A model generated the notes under the pieces. The model was not told the origin of the DNA. It searched no databases and saw nothing but the letters and a program-made list of their open reading frames with translations. Shown here piece by piece: positions 25,658-38,380 of a DNA stretch of 64,000 nucleotides. Within the stretch, counting starts at the first letter, position 1; each line of letters begins with the position of its first letter. The DNA comes from Sipunculus nudus (lineage: Eukaryota > Annelida > Sipuncula > Golfingiida > Sipunculidae). Location of the stretch: NCBI GenBank assembly GCA_026874595.1, contig CM049320.1, positions 21,395,714-21,459,713 on the forward strand. Direction: 5' to 3'. Made by a program: the position numbers and the translations under genes.

Positions 25658-25704
<47 letters not shown>
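25453..25704 (+). repeat. CT-microsatellite element, copy 2
   Basis: A C-run at 25453-25469, then GTTATTCCCTAAAACAAAAC and ATGCCGATGAACACATATACC, (CT)n, CATATGTCTGTTTGTCTGCC, and a second (CT)n to 25704. The flanks match 5020-5080 and the middle matches 31135-31190. Confidence 0.8.
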
Positions 25705-25708
<4 letters not shown>

Positions 25709-27029
25709 CTCACCCTCTCCATCGGTAAAGACCACAAGAATAAGTAATAACCGCAGAACTAATTATAATAAAATCCAATGAACCATAAACTACACTTCAG
25801 ACTTGAATGAACCGTATGTACTCTAAAATGTTTGTTCAGCCAGTAATTACATGTTGCTGGGTGGTCTGACGTGTCGAGTTATATCTGTTTTTAATACAGC
25901 ATAAGTGACACCATCGGAATGATGTAGGCGGGAATTCCTGGATACAGCCAATACGATATCATCTCTTCTATCGCTAGTGACAACTGATATTTGGCATTTT
26001 TACCAAAAAAATCCACATAAAAAAGTATATATTTCTCCTTAGTTTCTTCTGACACAGCGAATGGTAAAGACATTCAAAACCAGGTACATTTATTATATTA
26101 TATATTGGCATATTAGTTTTTAATGGCGATGAATAATCATTAAATTGGTATCACCTATTTAAAGTTTAATACATAGTCTGCTTACGGAAGGTGAAAATCG
26201 AACGTTTGTGAAAATAAATCATAAGTTACATTTTATCTTATAAATAGTTTTCTTCTTCTGACATATGAGAGGATTGGCATAATCAATTAATAAGGAATAA
26301 TACTCAAAGTGATGATTTAAAATAGTTAACTTATCTGAGCAAAAATTTTGCTGTGATTTACTTGAAGTCATAACGTTAATCGAATGTGTTTTCTTTGGGT
26401 GCCCCCTTCATAAAACTGATAATGTCCCTTCCGGAAATAATGTATTCCAAAGCGTGGCACACTTTTCAGCTTTACTTTTTTTATGGTGGAACATTTATAT
26501 AAATAAAATGCTCCTCGATGGTAATTATGTATACTTAAACGAAGCTTTTAAGTGCGCTGTGGTCATATAGAGAGCCTCAGTTTATGCAAGCGGTCTGTTT
26601 TATGTGATCATTTGTGGTCATGTGTTCAGCAGAAATGATTTGCTCCTACACATTATTGCGGTTAAAATGCGTAATGACGAAATGTGTGATAATTAAAGGA
26701 CCGAGAAGTAGTTTTGTCCTTGAAAGGGCCTGAACTGTGTGGTTAAATATTTGCCCGCTTTTCAATAAAGGAATTCCATGTTTGTGCCAAGAATGTGTTT
26801 ACTATATATAGGTAAGAATGCATACAGACATTCGTGAACGTATATCACGTAGAATAGATGTATATCACAAAATAAATAAATCATTAAGTTAAATAGCACA
26901 TATCATGACAACGCTTGTTTTAAGAAGTGTTTAGATGAATAAGAATATTATACTCTATTTGTTTATCCCGGTTGCCGATGGTCTGTTTTGTGTCCTCAGC
27001 CTATATCGGCTATCGGGCTATTGTCCTCA
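25705..27029. other. No gene seen
   Basis: AT-rich sequence with no recognisable coding or repeat content. Confidence 0.4.
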
Positions 27030-27725
27030 TCTATGCCGTCCGTCTGTCCGTCGGTCCAGCGTCCGTTATCATTTTAGCTTGTGAGCGGGATATCTTAAAA
27101 AGAAACACAGGTGCGCCGTTTCGTTTCTTCTGAGCAGACGCATATAAACAAATCTTGATTAAGTCCAAAGATCAGTGACCTTAACCTACTTTTCAAGTTC
27201 ACAGACATTTATTTATTGAAAAAATCTTATGAGCTAATTTCTCAGGAACCATTCGGTGGATTGGTGTGAAACATTAAATGGTTATTAGAATTTATGATTA
27301 GAAACTGCTGCACCAGTTTGGTTTAGCCACCTACAATTTTTTAAACGATTTTTTCGTTATTTTTTAACCAATTTTTGCCAAAGGGGCGGGATATAAAAAA
27401 AAATTAGTCAACACAGAAACTTCATTTCTTCGGTGCAGATGCATTAACAAGCTCTTCGTCAATATGAAAGATAGGTGACCTTGACCTACTTTTCAAGGCT
27501 ACAGAGCTATTTATAGTAGAAAAAAATCTTATAAGCTTGATGATCTGTAACCGCTGCACCAGTTTTATGATGCCACCTACATGATCTTAATTTTTATGAT
27601 TTTTTTTAAATTTTTGCCAAGCGAGCAGGACACCTTAAGAGGAATTTAACATCGGTACTTCATTTCTTCAGGGGAGGTGTATAAAAACAAATTCTAGGTC
27701 AAATTTAAAGATGAGTCATTTGAGC
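27030..27725. repeat. GTCCG-type repeat with 240-300-bp internal units
   Basis: It opens CCGTCCGTCTGTCCGTCGG. Units begin near 27075, 27373 and 27613 (partial), each with (G/A)GCGGGATA or GAGCAGGAC, then TTTCNTTTCTTC, AGCAGA or AGATGCAT, and (except the partial last one) GTGACCTTRACCTACTTTTC. Confidence 0.7.
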
Positions 27726-28049
27726 CGTCTGGTGTTGCTAGAGGACTTCTTATTTCTTAGTATCATAACCATTTTGTTTTGTTAGGTTCCTATCCTGTTG
27801 TTTCTTGTTACCTTCGATCTTTTTATTTCTTTTATTCATCTCCTCTGTCATTTTCATAGAATCCTCTACTTTCTTTTTCCTTTGAATCCTCCCCTGTGTT
27901 ATTTCTAAGAATAATCTCCTTTCTAATTCCTTAGCATATTCTCAGGTCCCGTCTGTTTAAGCCGTTATATATGAAAAAAGCATGGTGATATCCTAACGAT
28001 TAATACTATTTAAAAGAAATGCTTCAAGTAAACACCCCCCTGGTAAGGA

Positions 28050-28122
28050 TTGTTGTGAGAGTGGTTGCTATGAGGGTTGTATAGTGGCTCGTGGGCCCAA
28101 GGTCGGGGGTTTTCTCCGAGTC
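28050..28122 (+). repeat. SINE fragment, copy D
   Basis: Only the body remains: TATGAGGGTTGTATAGTGGC, CAAGGTCGGGGGTTTTCTCC. The A and B boxes are missing. Confidence 0.5.
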
Positions 28123-28225
28123 ATAATATAATAGATAGTATGGTATGACCGTTTTTTTATTGTTTTTTTTTTTTTAACTGATTCTTTCGTAGTATTTTTA
28201 AGAACACTGGGGATATGAAGACTTT

Positions 28226-28249
28226 ATTACAAATAGGGATTCAAGCGCC

Positions 28250-28302
<53 letters not shown>
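28226..28302. repeat. Solo end of the foldback element, plus (TA)n
   Basis: AAATAGGGATTCAAGCGCCT then GTG (28230-28252) matches, with one mismatch, the right terminus of the element at 41646-42302. A (TA)n tract follows directly. Confidence 0.6.
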
Positions 28303-28306
<4 letters not shown>

Positions 28307-28821
28307 ATATATAACACATACTTTAACATTGTTATATAACATAATATAATTGATCGCAAAATAGTCAGTATGTACCGACATAATAAGGTAACAAAATTTA
28401 ATGTAATACCAATATCACAATAAACAAGTCAAGGGAATAACATAGGCAGTAAACATAAAGTAACTCCCAAAGTAATTAATTAGTTTTGGCAGTACTACGC
28501 AAGAAAACTGTATACAGTCGCCAATAACGCGACATCCCTTTGCTGAGTGGTATGCCGAGTATGTCCTATTTACAAAAATTACCTTCTTTATTTATCAGAA
28601 AGTAGGCTGTATGTTATAAACTATCATTAAATGATTAACGGTACTCTCAGTATGTGTTGCATGCCTCAGCAATATAAATCAAAACTTGGCATTCACGTAG
28701 GTCTCATAACATAACATAAATTATTCTGTCAGTATAGTAAACAAGGACCACTAGCCTGTGTCTAATATCACTTATAATTAATACTGCATGCAGATTAACA
28801 TTATTCAACCTTTGTTGAATA

Positions 28822-29252
28822 CTGTGGTTGCCATTTTGTTCGCGAGGGTTTTAATTTCGCGGTATTCGCGAATATGAAATAATCACGAATATGAAACCCT
28901 CGGAATTAGATGTCCCATCAACCAAGATAAGAAAGAGGGATGATGCATTAGCACAAGGAGATTAGTAATTACAACTCTGGAAACAATCTTATCAGAAACC
29001 TAATCCGTGCATGGTGTCGGAACTGGCCAAAGCCAGTTTAAAACACGGGAATACATCGACTGTGTCATACGTTAATGACTGAACCAGATATGAGTGAGGC
29101 ATTATAGGCTTTATAAATTTAAAATCAATACGAATACTACTGATCTTTGATTTAATAAGTTCTGGTACAATCGCGAAAATGAAACCCTAGCGAAACGTGC
29201 AAAATGAGAAATCGCGAAATTGTAGCCTCGCGAATATAAAGCCAACCACAGT
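28822..29252. repeat. TTCGCGA-rich MITE-like element with TA ends
   Basis: The left end is TACTGTGGTTGCC...GTTCGCGAGG and the right end CCTCGCGAAT...GCCAACCACAGTA. These are inverted repeats of about 28 bp with a TA at each boundary. Inside, TTCGCG and CGCGAA recur (TTCGCGGTATTCGCGAATAT near 28856; ATCGCGAAA near 29169 and 29212). Confidence 0.6.
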
Positions 29253-29332
29253 ATATCTTTAACAGTGTAAGTTTGTATTTTTTTTAAAAGCACTGAAAGT
29301 ATCTATATCTTTCATGTCATGTGTATAGGTTC

Positions 29333-29511
29333 CTCGCCATATTCCGATCTGACCAATCTTAAGATGGGTCTGATACATTGGCCGACATCAGATATTGGAT
29401 CACCCAACTGGGTCATACCAAATTAATTGGCCCAAACCAGTCTTAAGATGAGTCAGACCCATCTACCGATCTTCAAGGTCATGGAATTATAGATTTCGAA
29501 GTGGCACTGAT

Positions 29512-29575
<64 letters not shown>

Positions 29576-29838
29576 TGAATATCAATATATTATATCACCA
29601 ATAAAACAAACAAATACAAATGTCTTAAACTGGTTTGACACTGGGATAATAATACAGGAGAATTTATTTAATCATTTTTTATATTATTTTTTTCTTTCAA
29701 AGTTTAATCTATACATTGGTAGATCAGAATCGGTTATTGGGCCAGGCCAATCTTAAGATCGGTCGCCCATTTAAAGATGGGTGACCTAATATACGATCGG
29801 GTCAGATCTTAAGATGGGTCAGATCGGGAGATATAAAC
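29333..29838. repeat. ATCTTAAGAT-palindrome element
   Basis: The left block (29333-29480) and right block (29716-29838) each hold repeats of YCAATCTTAAGATGGGTC or CAGATCTTAAGATGGGTCAG. They flank an AT-rich core with (TA)n at 29514-29571. ATCGGTTATTGGGCC at 29727-29741 recurs exactly (inverted) at 63847-63861. Confidence 0.65.
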
Positions 29839-29955
29839 ATCTCCATTACAAAAAGAAAGTGCTTGCCAGTAGCCCTCATTTGCCACATAATAATTTAATA
29901 TCATAAGGTGCAAGCATGCAGAGATTGACATAACCAGCTTTTAACCTCGCGTATG

Positions 29956-30456
29956 ACAGGTACAGGTACTTGTGAATTGGCCTGGTACAGGTACAGGTAC
30001 TTGATTTTTACAGAGTACCTAGGTACAGGTAGAGGTACTTTAGAAAGTACTTAGGTACAGGTACAGGTACATTTATTTTATGATCACTTCAAAACGTTTT
30101 TAAAGATAATAATAGCGGCATAAATTCACATATATATACAAGTGCCTTTTTTTCTATCGAACAATATTGAAGTCGTTTGCTAAAGTAAAATTCTAAATAT
30201 AAGTATAAAATATATTATCACACTGATGGCTTGCTGATTATTTTACACTACAGGTAATCAATTTTAATACTTAAAGAGGGAAAAACTTAAAGAAATGAAA
30301 ATATGAAAATGTACCTGGTGTACCTTGTACCAGGTACAGGTACTTTCGTTTCAGGTACAGGTACAGGTACAAGGTACTTCCTACTCATGACTGGCAGGTA
30401 CAGGTACAGGTACTCTGAAATGTGTACCTAGGTACAGGTACAGGTACAAGTACCTG
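29956..30456. repeat. GGTACA-block element
   Basis: Blocks of AGGTACAGGTACAGGTAC and GTACCTAGGTACAGG at 29956-30071 and 30311-30456 flank an AT-rich core of about 240 bp. The hexamer is GGTACA, so the array is self-similar and partly palindromic (GGTACC-like). Confidence 0.8.
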
Positions 30457-31134
30457 GCCCCATCCCTGCCTGTGACGTAAAATTACAATTAATATTCACC
30501 AAAATAACAGTCCCATCAGGTGACAGGAGAGAAGTAGTCCTTTCGTTTACAGTAGACAGGTGTATATGTAATAAAGTGCGGTTAGAATCCCGCACCGAAT
30601 AACACCAGACCACAAATTTGCTAGAGCTGTCAACCTCATATTGTGTATATATTTTGTGTTTCTATATATAGAATCTACCACAATAGCGAGATATATGTTA
30701 GGTATATGATTTTCAGGTGCACACCTGATGTGGTCGTACTTAGGGCATGTACAAAAATGTCATGCATGATAATTGTAGAGGTACCTTCTTAAACGATAGA
30801 CGGCGTGTTGGTTAAAGAGGCCATTGACGTAAAAGGGGAATCGGTTAACATGTATGTCGTAAAATGTTTTTTTCTTATTTAATTGAGAAACTATTCAAAG
30901 TTCCGGTTGAAATGTGTTATGCGCATTTTACATCGTTGGAAAATGACAAAGAAGCCTCTTGGAAAATTTTTGGCCGCAGGTACATGGTATAACTCATGTC
31001 TGGTAGTTAAAATCTAAATTTCCAAAAGTAAAAAGGAGCCATCTTCATTTACATCTCATATTTTATCTCTCCTACACTTCAGGAGGAATAAAGTCCTTGC
31101 TTTATTTAAAGAACTGCTTATAATTTTTTCTCTC
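30457..31134. other. No gene seen
   Basis: AT-rich sequence without a supported feature. Confidence 0.4.
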
Positions 31135-31224
31135 TCATATGTCTGTCTTTCTGCCTACATGTCTATCTCTCCCGTATCTGTCTTTCTCTCTTTCTTTCTC
31201 TCTTTCTCTCTTTCTTTCTCTCTT

Positions 31225-31261
<37 letters not shown>

Positions 31262-31358
31262 GTTTTATCTGTCCGTCTGTCTCTGCCTGCAAGTCTATCT
31301 ATATCTCTCCCTCTGTCCCTCTGTCTTTCTCTTCTCTGTCTGTCTGTCTGTCTGTCTT

Positions 31359-31436
<78 letters not shown>

Positions 31437-31455
31437 TTTTCTTCTTCTTCTACTG
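31135..31455 (+). repeat. CT-microsatellite element, copy 3, with CTTT/CTGT arrays
   Basis: CTCTCATATGTCTGTCTTTC and TGCCTACATGTCTATCTCTC match copy 2. CTTT, CT and CTGT arrays follow. SLSL-type open frames here are translation of the microsatellite. Confidence 0.8.
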
Positions 31456-32731
31456 CATTTTTTTCTTCTTCTTTCCCATCAAACTTACTTTCCCGAAAAA
31501 ATTACTGGTTAATATTTTGCATGTGAATGTCACAGAAAGTCTTTGAAACAGCCTTCAAGTATAATGAACAAGATAACGGTGGAAAGAAGGGGCATAAAAT
31601 ACAAAATGTGAGCCGAGATATGACACTGCTCTATCAAAAGACCCTGCAGGAACATTGTATCACACATCGTGTATACGAAAAAGAACATTTGATTTACGAG
31701 TCGATCCATACTAGGTAATTTCACTTTAACGCGCTGGAAAATTCCGCGGGATCATTTAGTGAAACGAATACACGACTCAGACTAATATATTAATTTCTTA
31801 CAAAGTCGTAAATATTTTATTTAATGGACTCTGAAGAATATGGCGCCTTTAAAATATAAAACATTTAACATGCTGTGTTTATTTATGGTTGCATGGTACA
31901 AAGTTCAATAAACAAGTCATAACATTTTCTAAATTTTCCGATTATATAGTCAACCTAAATTATTACCGTAAACAATCCGAATATATCGATGTAAATTGTA
32001 CCTTCATATGTTATAATGTTACCGTATTAACTGATGACAACATTTTAACCTGTTCTGGAGTAGCGGAATTAAATTCACATACTTTCTCTCCTAGATGTGA
32101 ATTCGTCGCTGTTAAATAAAGCTTAAACACCCTTCGCCCAGTCAATATCAGTCATATTCAAACCTGCATTCATGGCACCATGCAGTTATTTTTATACTTT
32201 CTGCATCCCCTTTTTCGATGCGATGTGAGCTTGTCTCGGCCAGTTTCAATCTCGCTCTGTACATATGATATTAAACAGAACTGTTTCGTAACTTGGGAGG
32301 GTCGGATTGTTTCAAGATCCTTGTACAGCCAATAAATCAACATTGGTTTACCACGATTAGAAAGTATATAGTAGCGGACGGTCTTCGAGGAATATATACA
32401 TTGAATAGACAATATAATATGTCACAGCAAAGGATAAAAGGTCATGCAATGCTCGCTAAGTTAATTTATTTCAAAAGTATACAGATCGAATCTTTGTTTC
32501 CAGAATATATGCAATTCTATTTATGCAATTGGCCAGTTGGCAATTTTACAGAATTAATCAATTAAGAACATAGCTTTTGTCACAAAACATTTTCATTGTT
32601 TATTCTCACTGATAAGTGTTTTGCAAATAAACGTATCAGACGATGATACACAAGTGAATTGTATTACAACAAGTGTATAACTGCATACTATACATGAACA
32701 TAAACAAAATAGCAATAATAATGATAATACA

Positions 32732-32777
<46 letters not shown>

Positions 32778-33906
32778 ATAATAATAATCATAAAGGTATT
32801 TTTACAGCCGGACTCATATCGCTAAGACACGCACGCACTCTTACCTACAAACAGTGCGTAATTTCTTGAAAAAAAACCTACTACTCCTTCTTGTATCTAT
32901 CCATTGTTATTCGTTAAAAAAATACAAACCAAATGAATGACCAGAAGACTGTCGAATGATATCAGTTTTAAATGCTATTTGAGTAGGAGAGTTTAATAAG
33001 TTAAGTAGGGAGCGAATTTAATACTTTCGGGTATATGATACTAAAGGAACATTCACCGACTTTCGCATGACACTTTGGTCCTTTAAATTAATTTTCTCCA
33101 GCCGAACGCCGCTACGCAAAGGTCGATAATTTAACCATTTTCTTACATCTATGATGGCAGTGAGCCATCGAATAACGTTATGCAAAACAGCAATTTTGTT
33201 TCGTATTTGTCGGTAAACCAATCGAGCCGTTTAAGCAGCGGCGTGACATTGTCACTTTTACGCGTTAGACTGTACTATGATTGAATCTATTATATAATTG
33301 ATCTCTATATAATTGTACTGGGGACATTTTGGAAAAGTTCTATTACTCTGTTATTAATAGACTCTGCATGGTGGTCGTCATAGGAACGACCCTGTGTTTA
33401 GAACAAAAAAGGCAGAACGTGATGATTAAACTACAAATTGTTGAAACGTTTTTCTTGGACTCACGGCAAGAAATTGAGGTCGCTTTTTGTTTATTGACTG
33501 GAATAAGATACGATAAGAGATAAGATATCTTTATTATGCCAATGAATAAAACAGCATTGTGTGTGTTGACAAGCAATTATCCAAAAAGATATACATACAT
33601 GACAACAATTTCATACTAGGGCATTTAATGTCAGATAACTATTAAAAAGATATGTAATGTACCGGGCTTAATGGAAATTTAGGTTAAGATCAGTACATGT
33701 AATACTGAAGTCTACTACTCACACACATTACGATAACAACATACCACTAGAAAACAAGAATGAGCCATATTTTAAAAAAAAGATTAAATGTAACTCTGAA
33801 TAAAACTGCATCATACAATAGACCAGTCACTAGACCAATACTGCGTTAATAGCATACATTCCTATATACTATACACATCAGAACATGTATAAGACTCCTT
33901 AATCTT
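31456..33906. other. No supportable gene; (ACT)n at 32730-32777
   Basis: An ACT microsatellite of about 15 units sits in AT-rich sequence. The open frames at 32293-32565 and 33329-33523 lack any signature. Confidence 0.4.
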
Positions 33907-34255
33907 ATGTAAGGTGGTTCAGTGGGTTATATTGCGGAGGCGTGCGCTCTAATTATTACCTCCGCCAACCAGGGGCTTTGTTTTTGCCGGCGTTGGTTTG
34001 TTTGTCTGTTTACGAGCAAAATGACTCCAAAAATTACTAAAGGGTTTTGAACAATTGATTAAATTTTGGGGTTGATACGGATCACCATTTGGATCCAGGA
34101 TTTGTAAAAGGAAATATGCTGCATTTCTGAGAATGCCATCTGGGAGAAATGAGCTGTTTTGGTGGAATTCTACGCTCTCTGGGTGCAAATTTCTAGTATT
34201 AGGGCTTTTAGTGTTTTTGGGCTTTGTGTCAAATAATTTGCAAAATATTTGCAAA
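33907..34255. repeat. Dispersed repeat of a type I recall from many invertebrate genomes
   Basis: It carries ATTGCGGAGGCGTGCGCTCT, ATTACCTCCGCCAACCAGG, TTTTGCCGGCGTTGGTTTG, GATACGGATCACCATTTGG ATCCAGGATTT and CTCTGGGTGC..TTTCTAGT. The GGAGG/CTCCG pieces give it inverted ends. The open frame across it is spurious. Confidence 0.45.
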
Positions 34256-37200
34256 CATACGAGTGAATATAAAATTCTGAGGACTGGTTAATAAAACTAT
34301 CGAGGGTAAACTTTAAACAAAAAATCTTATGACTGCATTATGATCTAGCTGTATGTGACAAGGTGCCATAATAAATTCCTGGTACTAAAAACTGGATGAA
34401 TACAAAATAAACCGGTTTGGAAGAAACCCATAAGAGTTATTATCACTGAGGATGGAACGTCCTTGTGCGGCATGTGATAGGATTCACGGTTTGCTGAGCG
34501 TGTTTTTACAAGAAGAACCACAAATTTCCTCTGCTGCCTCGACCACATTCCGACCCCCGGAGCGTGACACTTTACGTCCTCACGGAGTCTAGCTGTACTC
34601 CCTGACCCTAGGGTTCCTGGATGCTTAATAAGCCGTGAGAATGCCTGGTCTCAGAGATGTATGAATTGACACTGTACACGCTAAACAAACCGCATTCTTT
34701 CATATTTTTAACCATCTTTATTGCTGAAGAATTCGTCTGAGGACGCTTGATATTTTAATGGACTTACAGTCCATAGTAACGTGGTACAGAGACTTTTTAT
34801 CCAAGCCTTGAATTACGTGGTATTAAAATACGACATATATTACCTATTACATCTATTAAAGGTTGTATGTTTTGTATGTATGTTTGTCCTCCAAGCTATA
34901 TGTATGTGTATCTGCTTATGTATGTAAAAGTACAAGAATAAAATTTCTATTTTCATTCATGTGTACGTCCGAACTTTGTTTCTTTCCACTGAGGGACTTT
35001 TGGCCCTTGATTGTAGTAAACTGACCCAGTAACATCCACCAAACATGACAACCACTGAATGCTACAGGCAAAACTGAGATGTCCTGTATAACCCCTTCTC
35101 GGATGTCGTTTAACTCTTAAAGAAAATATGAATTATGTAAATATTTACCCCTTAAGTGCTGCATAAGAAAGAAATAAATCTTTTAAACCGATGAACATGA
35201 AGGCAGACTTTAAAAAAAATTAGGCATTTATTCTTTATGGAGTTCAGGGCTACTTAAGACTGACACTAAGAATTCTCTCACGTCGCTATAATTTCTGAGT
35301 TCAAACATCTTGCACATTCATGTTCAGTTCTAAATATTTATTTTATCCTTGGTTGAAAAAAGTGGTCTTGAGAATTAGGAGGAAAAAAAAGACAAAAAAG
35401 CGTCGCCTGTAATGTGAAATATCGAGTGTTAGAATTTGTGCGAAGTATAAAATTTATTTGAACATTAAACTAGGGTTAATCAGTTTCTGATTCTCATATG
35501 ACTCTTCATATGACATGTACCTTGGCTGCGCTCCTCTGGACAATTATACATCATCGATGACGTCGCCAAACGTCTTGGTCCCAGTCGGTACGGGGCAACA
35601 CTTCCAGAGAAAAATATTAAAGGGAATTACTTTTTTTTAATAGAATTCCTTTAACTGGCAGTTTTCGGACAAACAAACAAACAATGGGTAATGAATGGTG
35701 TCGAGACAACAAACCTAATAATGTTTCATTCTCTAAATATCAAAATATCAATGTTCGCGAAACATGAATAATAAAGTAATAATATTTAATTATATATATA
35801 TATATATATATACATATATATAAACGTTTAAAAAAAATAATATCATGTTTCAGTCGAGGCATGCATGATTACGATCTTTACGGTAGGTGAACTGGTACCA
35901 TACATATCCCAAAGAAATCAGTGTGTCCTCATTCTAGCATATAAATCGCAATTAGAACAAAACCGAACATGTTTTATATAACATCAGAAGCTGTAATGTG
36001 CTTCGGGTGACTTAAACTTTATTAAAAGGTCTAACGTCACAATTCACAAACATTTTCTCTGCTTGTCTGCTTGATGAACCAAAAGTAGTATGTCATTAAT
36101 GTGTCTCGGAGCACAGTGATATATGATTATATTTATATGAATGACAGGCTTTGTTAGAGCATACGGCAGACCTGGTGATTATGCGTTGTGATTTTAGTGT
36201 TATGTACCTAATATTTAACTATTTGCCTTCCCTTTGTGTAGAAATAATTGATAGCTATTATAATTCACTGATCTATTATTCCCTCTTCTCATGCTTACGT
36301 AGGTCTATTGAAAATCATTCCTTGTGTTTCTTAATTATCGGATAATTAAAGAAATCAGAGATTGGATGTAACAAGGATGAGCAATGGTATACTCTATAAA
36401 TGTTATGATTATATCTTACAAAACCATCCTGCTGTGATGGCATTCACCTTACTTTGAAAACTAAAAGATGCATGCATGGCGAGTCACGACAGGCAAATGC
36501 CCATGACCAAACATATTTGGGTATTTACGGTAAAAAATACTTAGTGAAGAGGTTAACACTCTGCACAATTCGCGTACCGGTTTCTGTCATTTTGCGTTTT
36601 TTACACAGTCCGTCCAGAAAATGACTCTGTGACTATCCTACCATGACCGTCTTAGGATTTTGCATGTATGCGTTAGTTACTGAGCGTGTGTATTTTCTTT
36701 CTTTTACACAACTGCATTAAGCACTTCTGCCCGCATAACTGAACACATTGTAACTTTCAGTAGAAATGTCGGGTGTAAGATATATTATGCAGAAGTTTCT
36801 ATTAAATTTGTATAAATAAATGTAAGAACTTCATGTTGTATTGATATATAAACGTAGGAATTGTTTATTGTCCACCCTTCTCACCTTGTCCATGAGAGCA
36901 GTTGATTACCTTTCTTTTAATCGAAAAGTGTTTAGTAAACTATAAAACATTGTGAGGACCCAAAGAGCACATGTTTAGGGCATTAGATTGGCATGTATTT
37001 TGCCTATTTGAAAAATCGGTTTATAGAATCAAATCTATAAGAACTCAAGGACCATGACCGAATTTTCTTAACAAGATTTTTTTTTCACCGTCTGGGCTTT
37101 ATGACGGTTCATTAACAAATGTACAAACAGGACAATGCACAAAAAGACAACAGAACATCCGGTACCGTAAATAACAAAAGCAACGCAGGTTCTTTTTTAC

Positions 37201-38204
37201 GCCTCTATTGCAAACGATCATGAATTCTAAGTGTGACAAGGCATAACTGAACACCGTGAGTGTGTGGGTCATTAATAAAACGGAATTAGTATGTCTTATC
37301 CCAGATTACGTCAGCATATAAGAATGGCCCTTTGTGATATGCTTTCAGTAAATCAATGCATTTTTTTCTAGTGCGTTTGCAGTACCTGCGTCCCGCGATG
37401 AGTAATGTGACAGATTAATGGCGTTTGTGTTACAATTTCGGAATTCTCTAATGTCGCATCATTTATATAGTGGATAAAAGACGAAGCATACGCATGATAT
37501 TCGTTATTGTCTCTTCTCAATGTACGGAATTCGTTCATATTAAAGGTTGTGGGTCTTAATGGTTATATTTAACGGTGACCGTAAATTATTGCATCCGTAA
37601 TGTCTAATTATTTATTTTCATGACTCGGATTTGAGCAGAAGGTAAACAAAAAATGCGGTATTTGCAGATATGCCGGAAAAACATGTTATTCAGGAGCTTT
37701 CAGCCGGATGAAGAAATGAGTATTTGATTATAATGTCATAATTATTATAAAATATTTATAATTATAATTATTGTGTACTATTATAAATATTGTACAATAT
37801 TAAAAAATACATTATGACATAATAAACTTATTAACAGTTTTATATTATTATATAATATTATAATTTACAAAAAATTAGTTGGCGACCAGTGTTACAAAGC
37901 ACATGAATAAAACATCAACGAGACAGGGTTGAAACGGTGCCTTTATCGATGGAAAAGGTGCTCTATCAAATGCCTCAAAAGAATCCCCTAGATGGTAAGT
38001 GGATGGTGTCTTCAAGATAGATGAGATAGACTTCAAGGGAATCTGCGAAATGTAAAAAAAATTGAAGTAACGTTTATACACGTCAAATGTTATAGCATGT
38101 GGCATTACGTCTTCCGAAAAGATAAGAGCACTGTTTGTTGTTTAAAAATACATTTATTGAGACTGGAATAATTGTTGTTTGCATGAGCGGCCACATTTCC
38201 GCTA
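34256..38204. other. No gene seen
   Basis: AT-rich sequence with (TA)n at 35792-35820 and a palindromic AT-only stretch at 37730-37860. No coding evidence on either strand. Confidence 0.4.
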
Positions 38205-38380
38205 GATGTCATGTCTCTTCTATCTTGGAACTGTGGGACGGCCGGGACCACTTGTCTCCACTGTCAAACCCAAAATCAAAATTTGTAACATTTCAAGGAA
38301 ACACCTGTATTACTTATTCCGTAAAGTCCTTACCACATAAACATCCATTGTTAATGAAATTTGCCTTGAAACAATTTTTA
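38205..38380 (+). repeat. Dispersed repeat shared with 11881-12075, copy 2
   Basis: It has the same ordered blocks as copy 1. A gap of about 35 bp after AAGGAAACA shortens it. Confidence 0.7.

Noticed and set aside
31139-31546. SLSLSL-rich frames
   Set aside because: Translation of CT, CTTT and CTGT microsatellites.
33949-34254. 101-codon minus-strand frame
   Set aside because: Lies wholly within a dispersed repeat.
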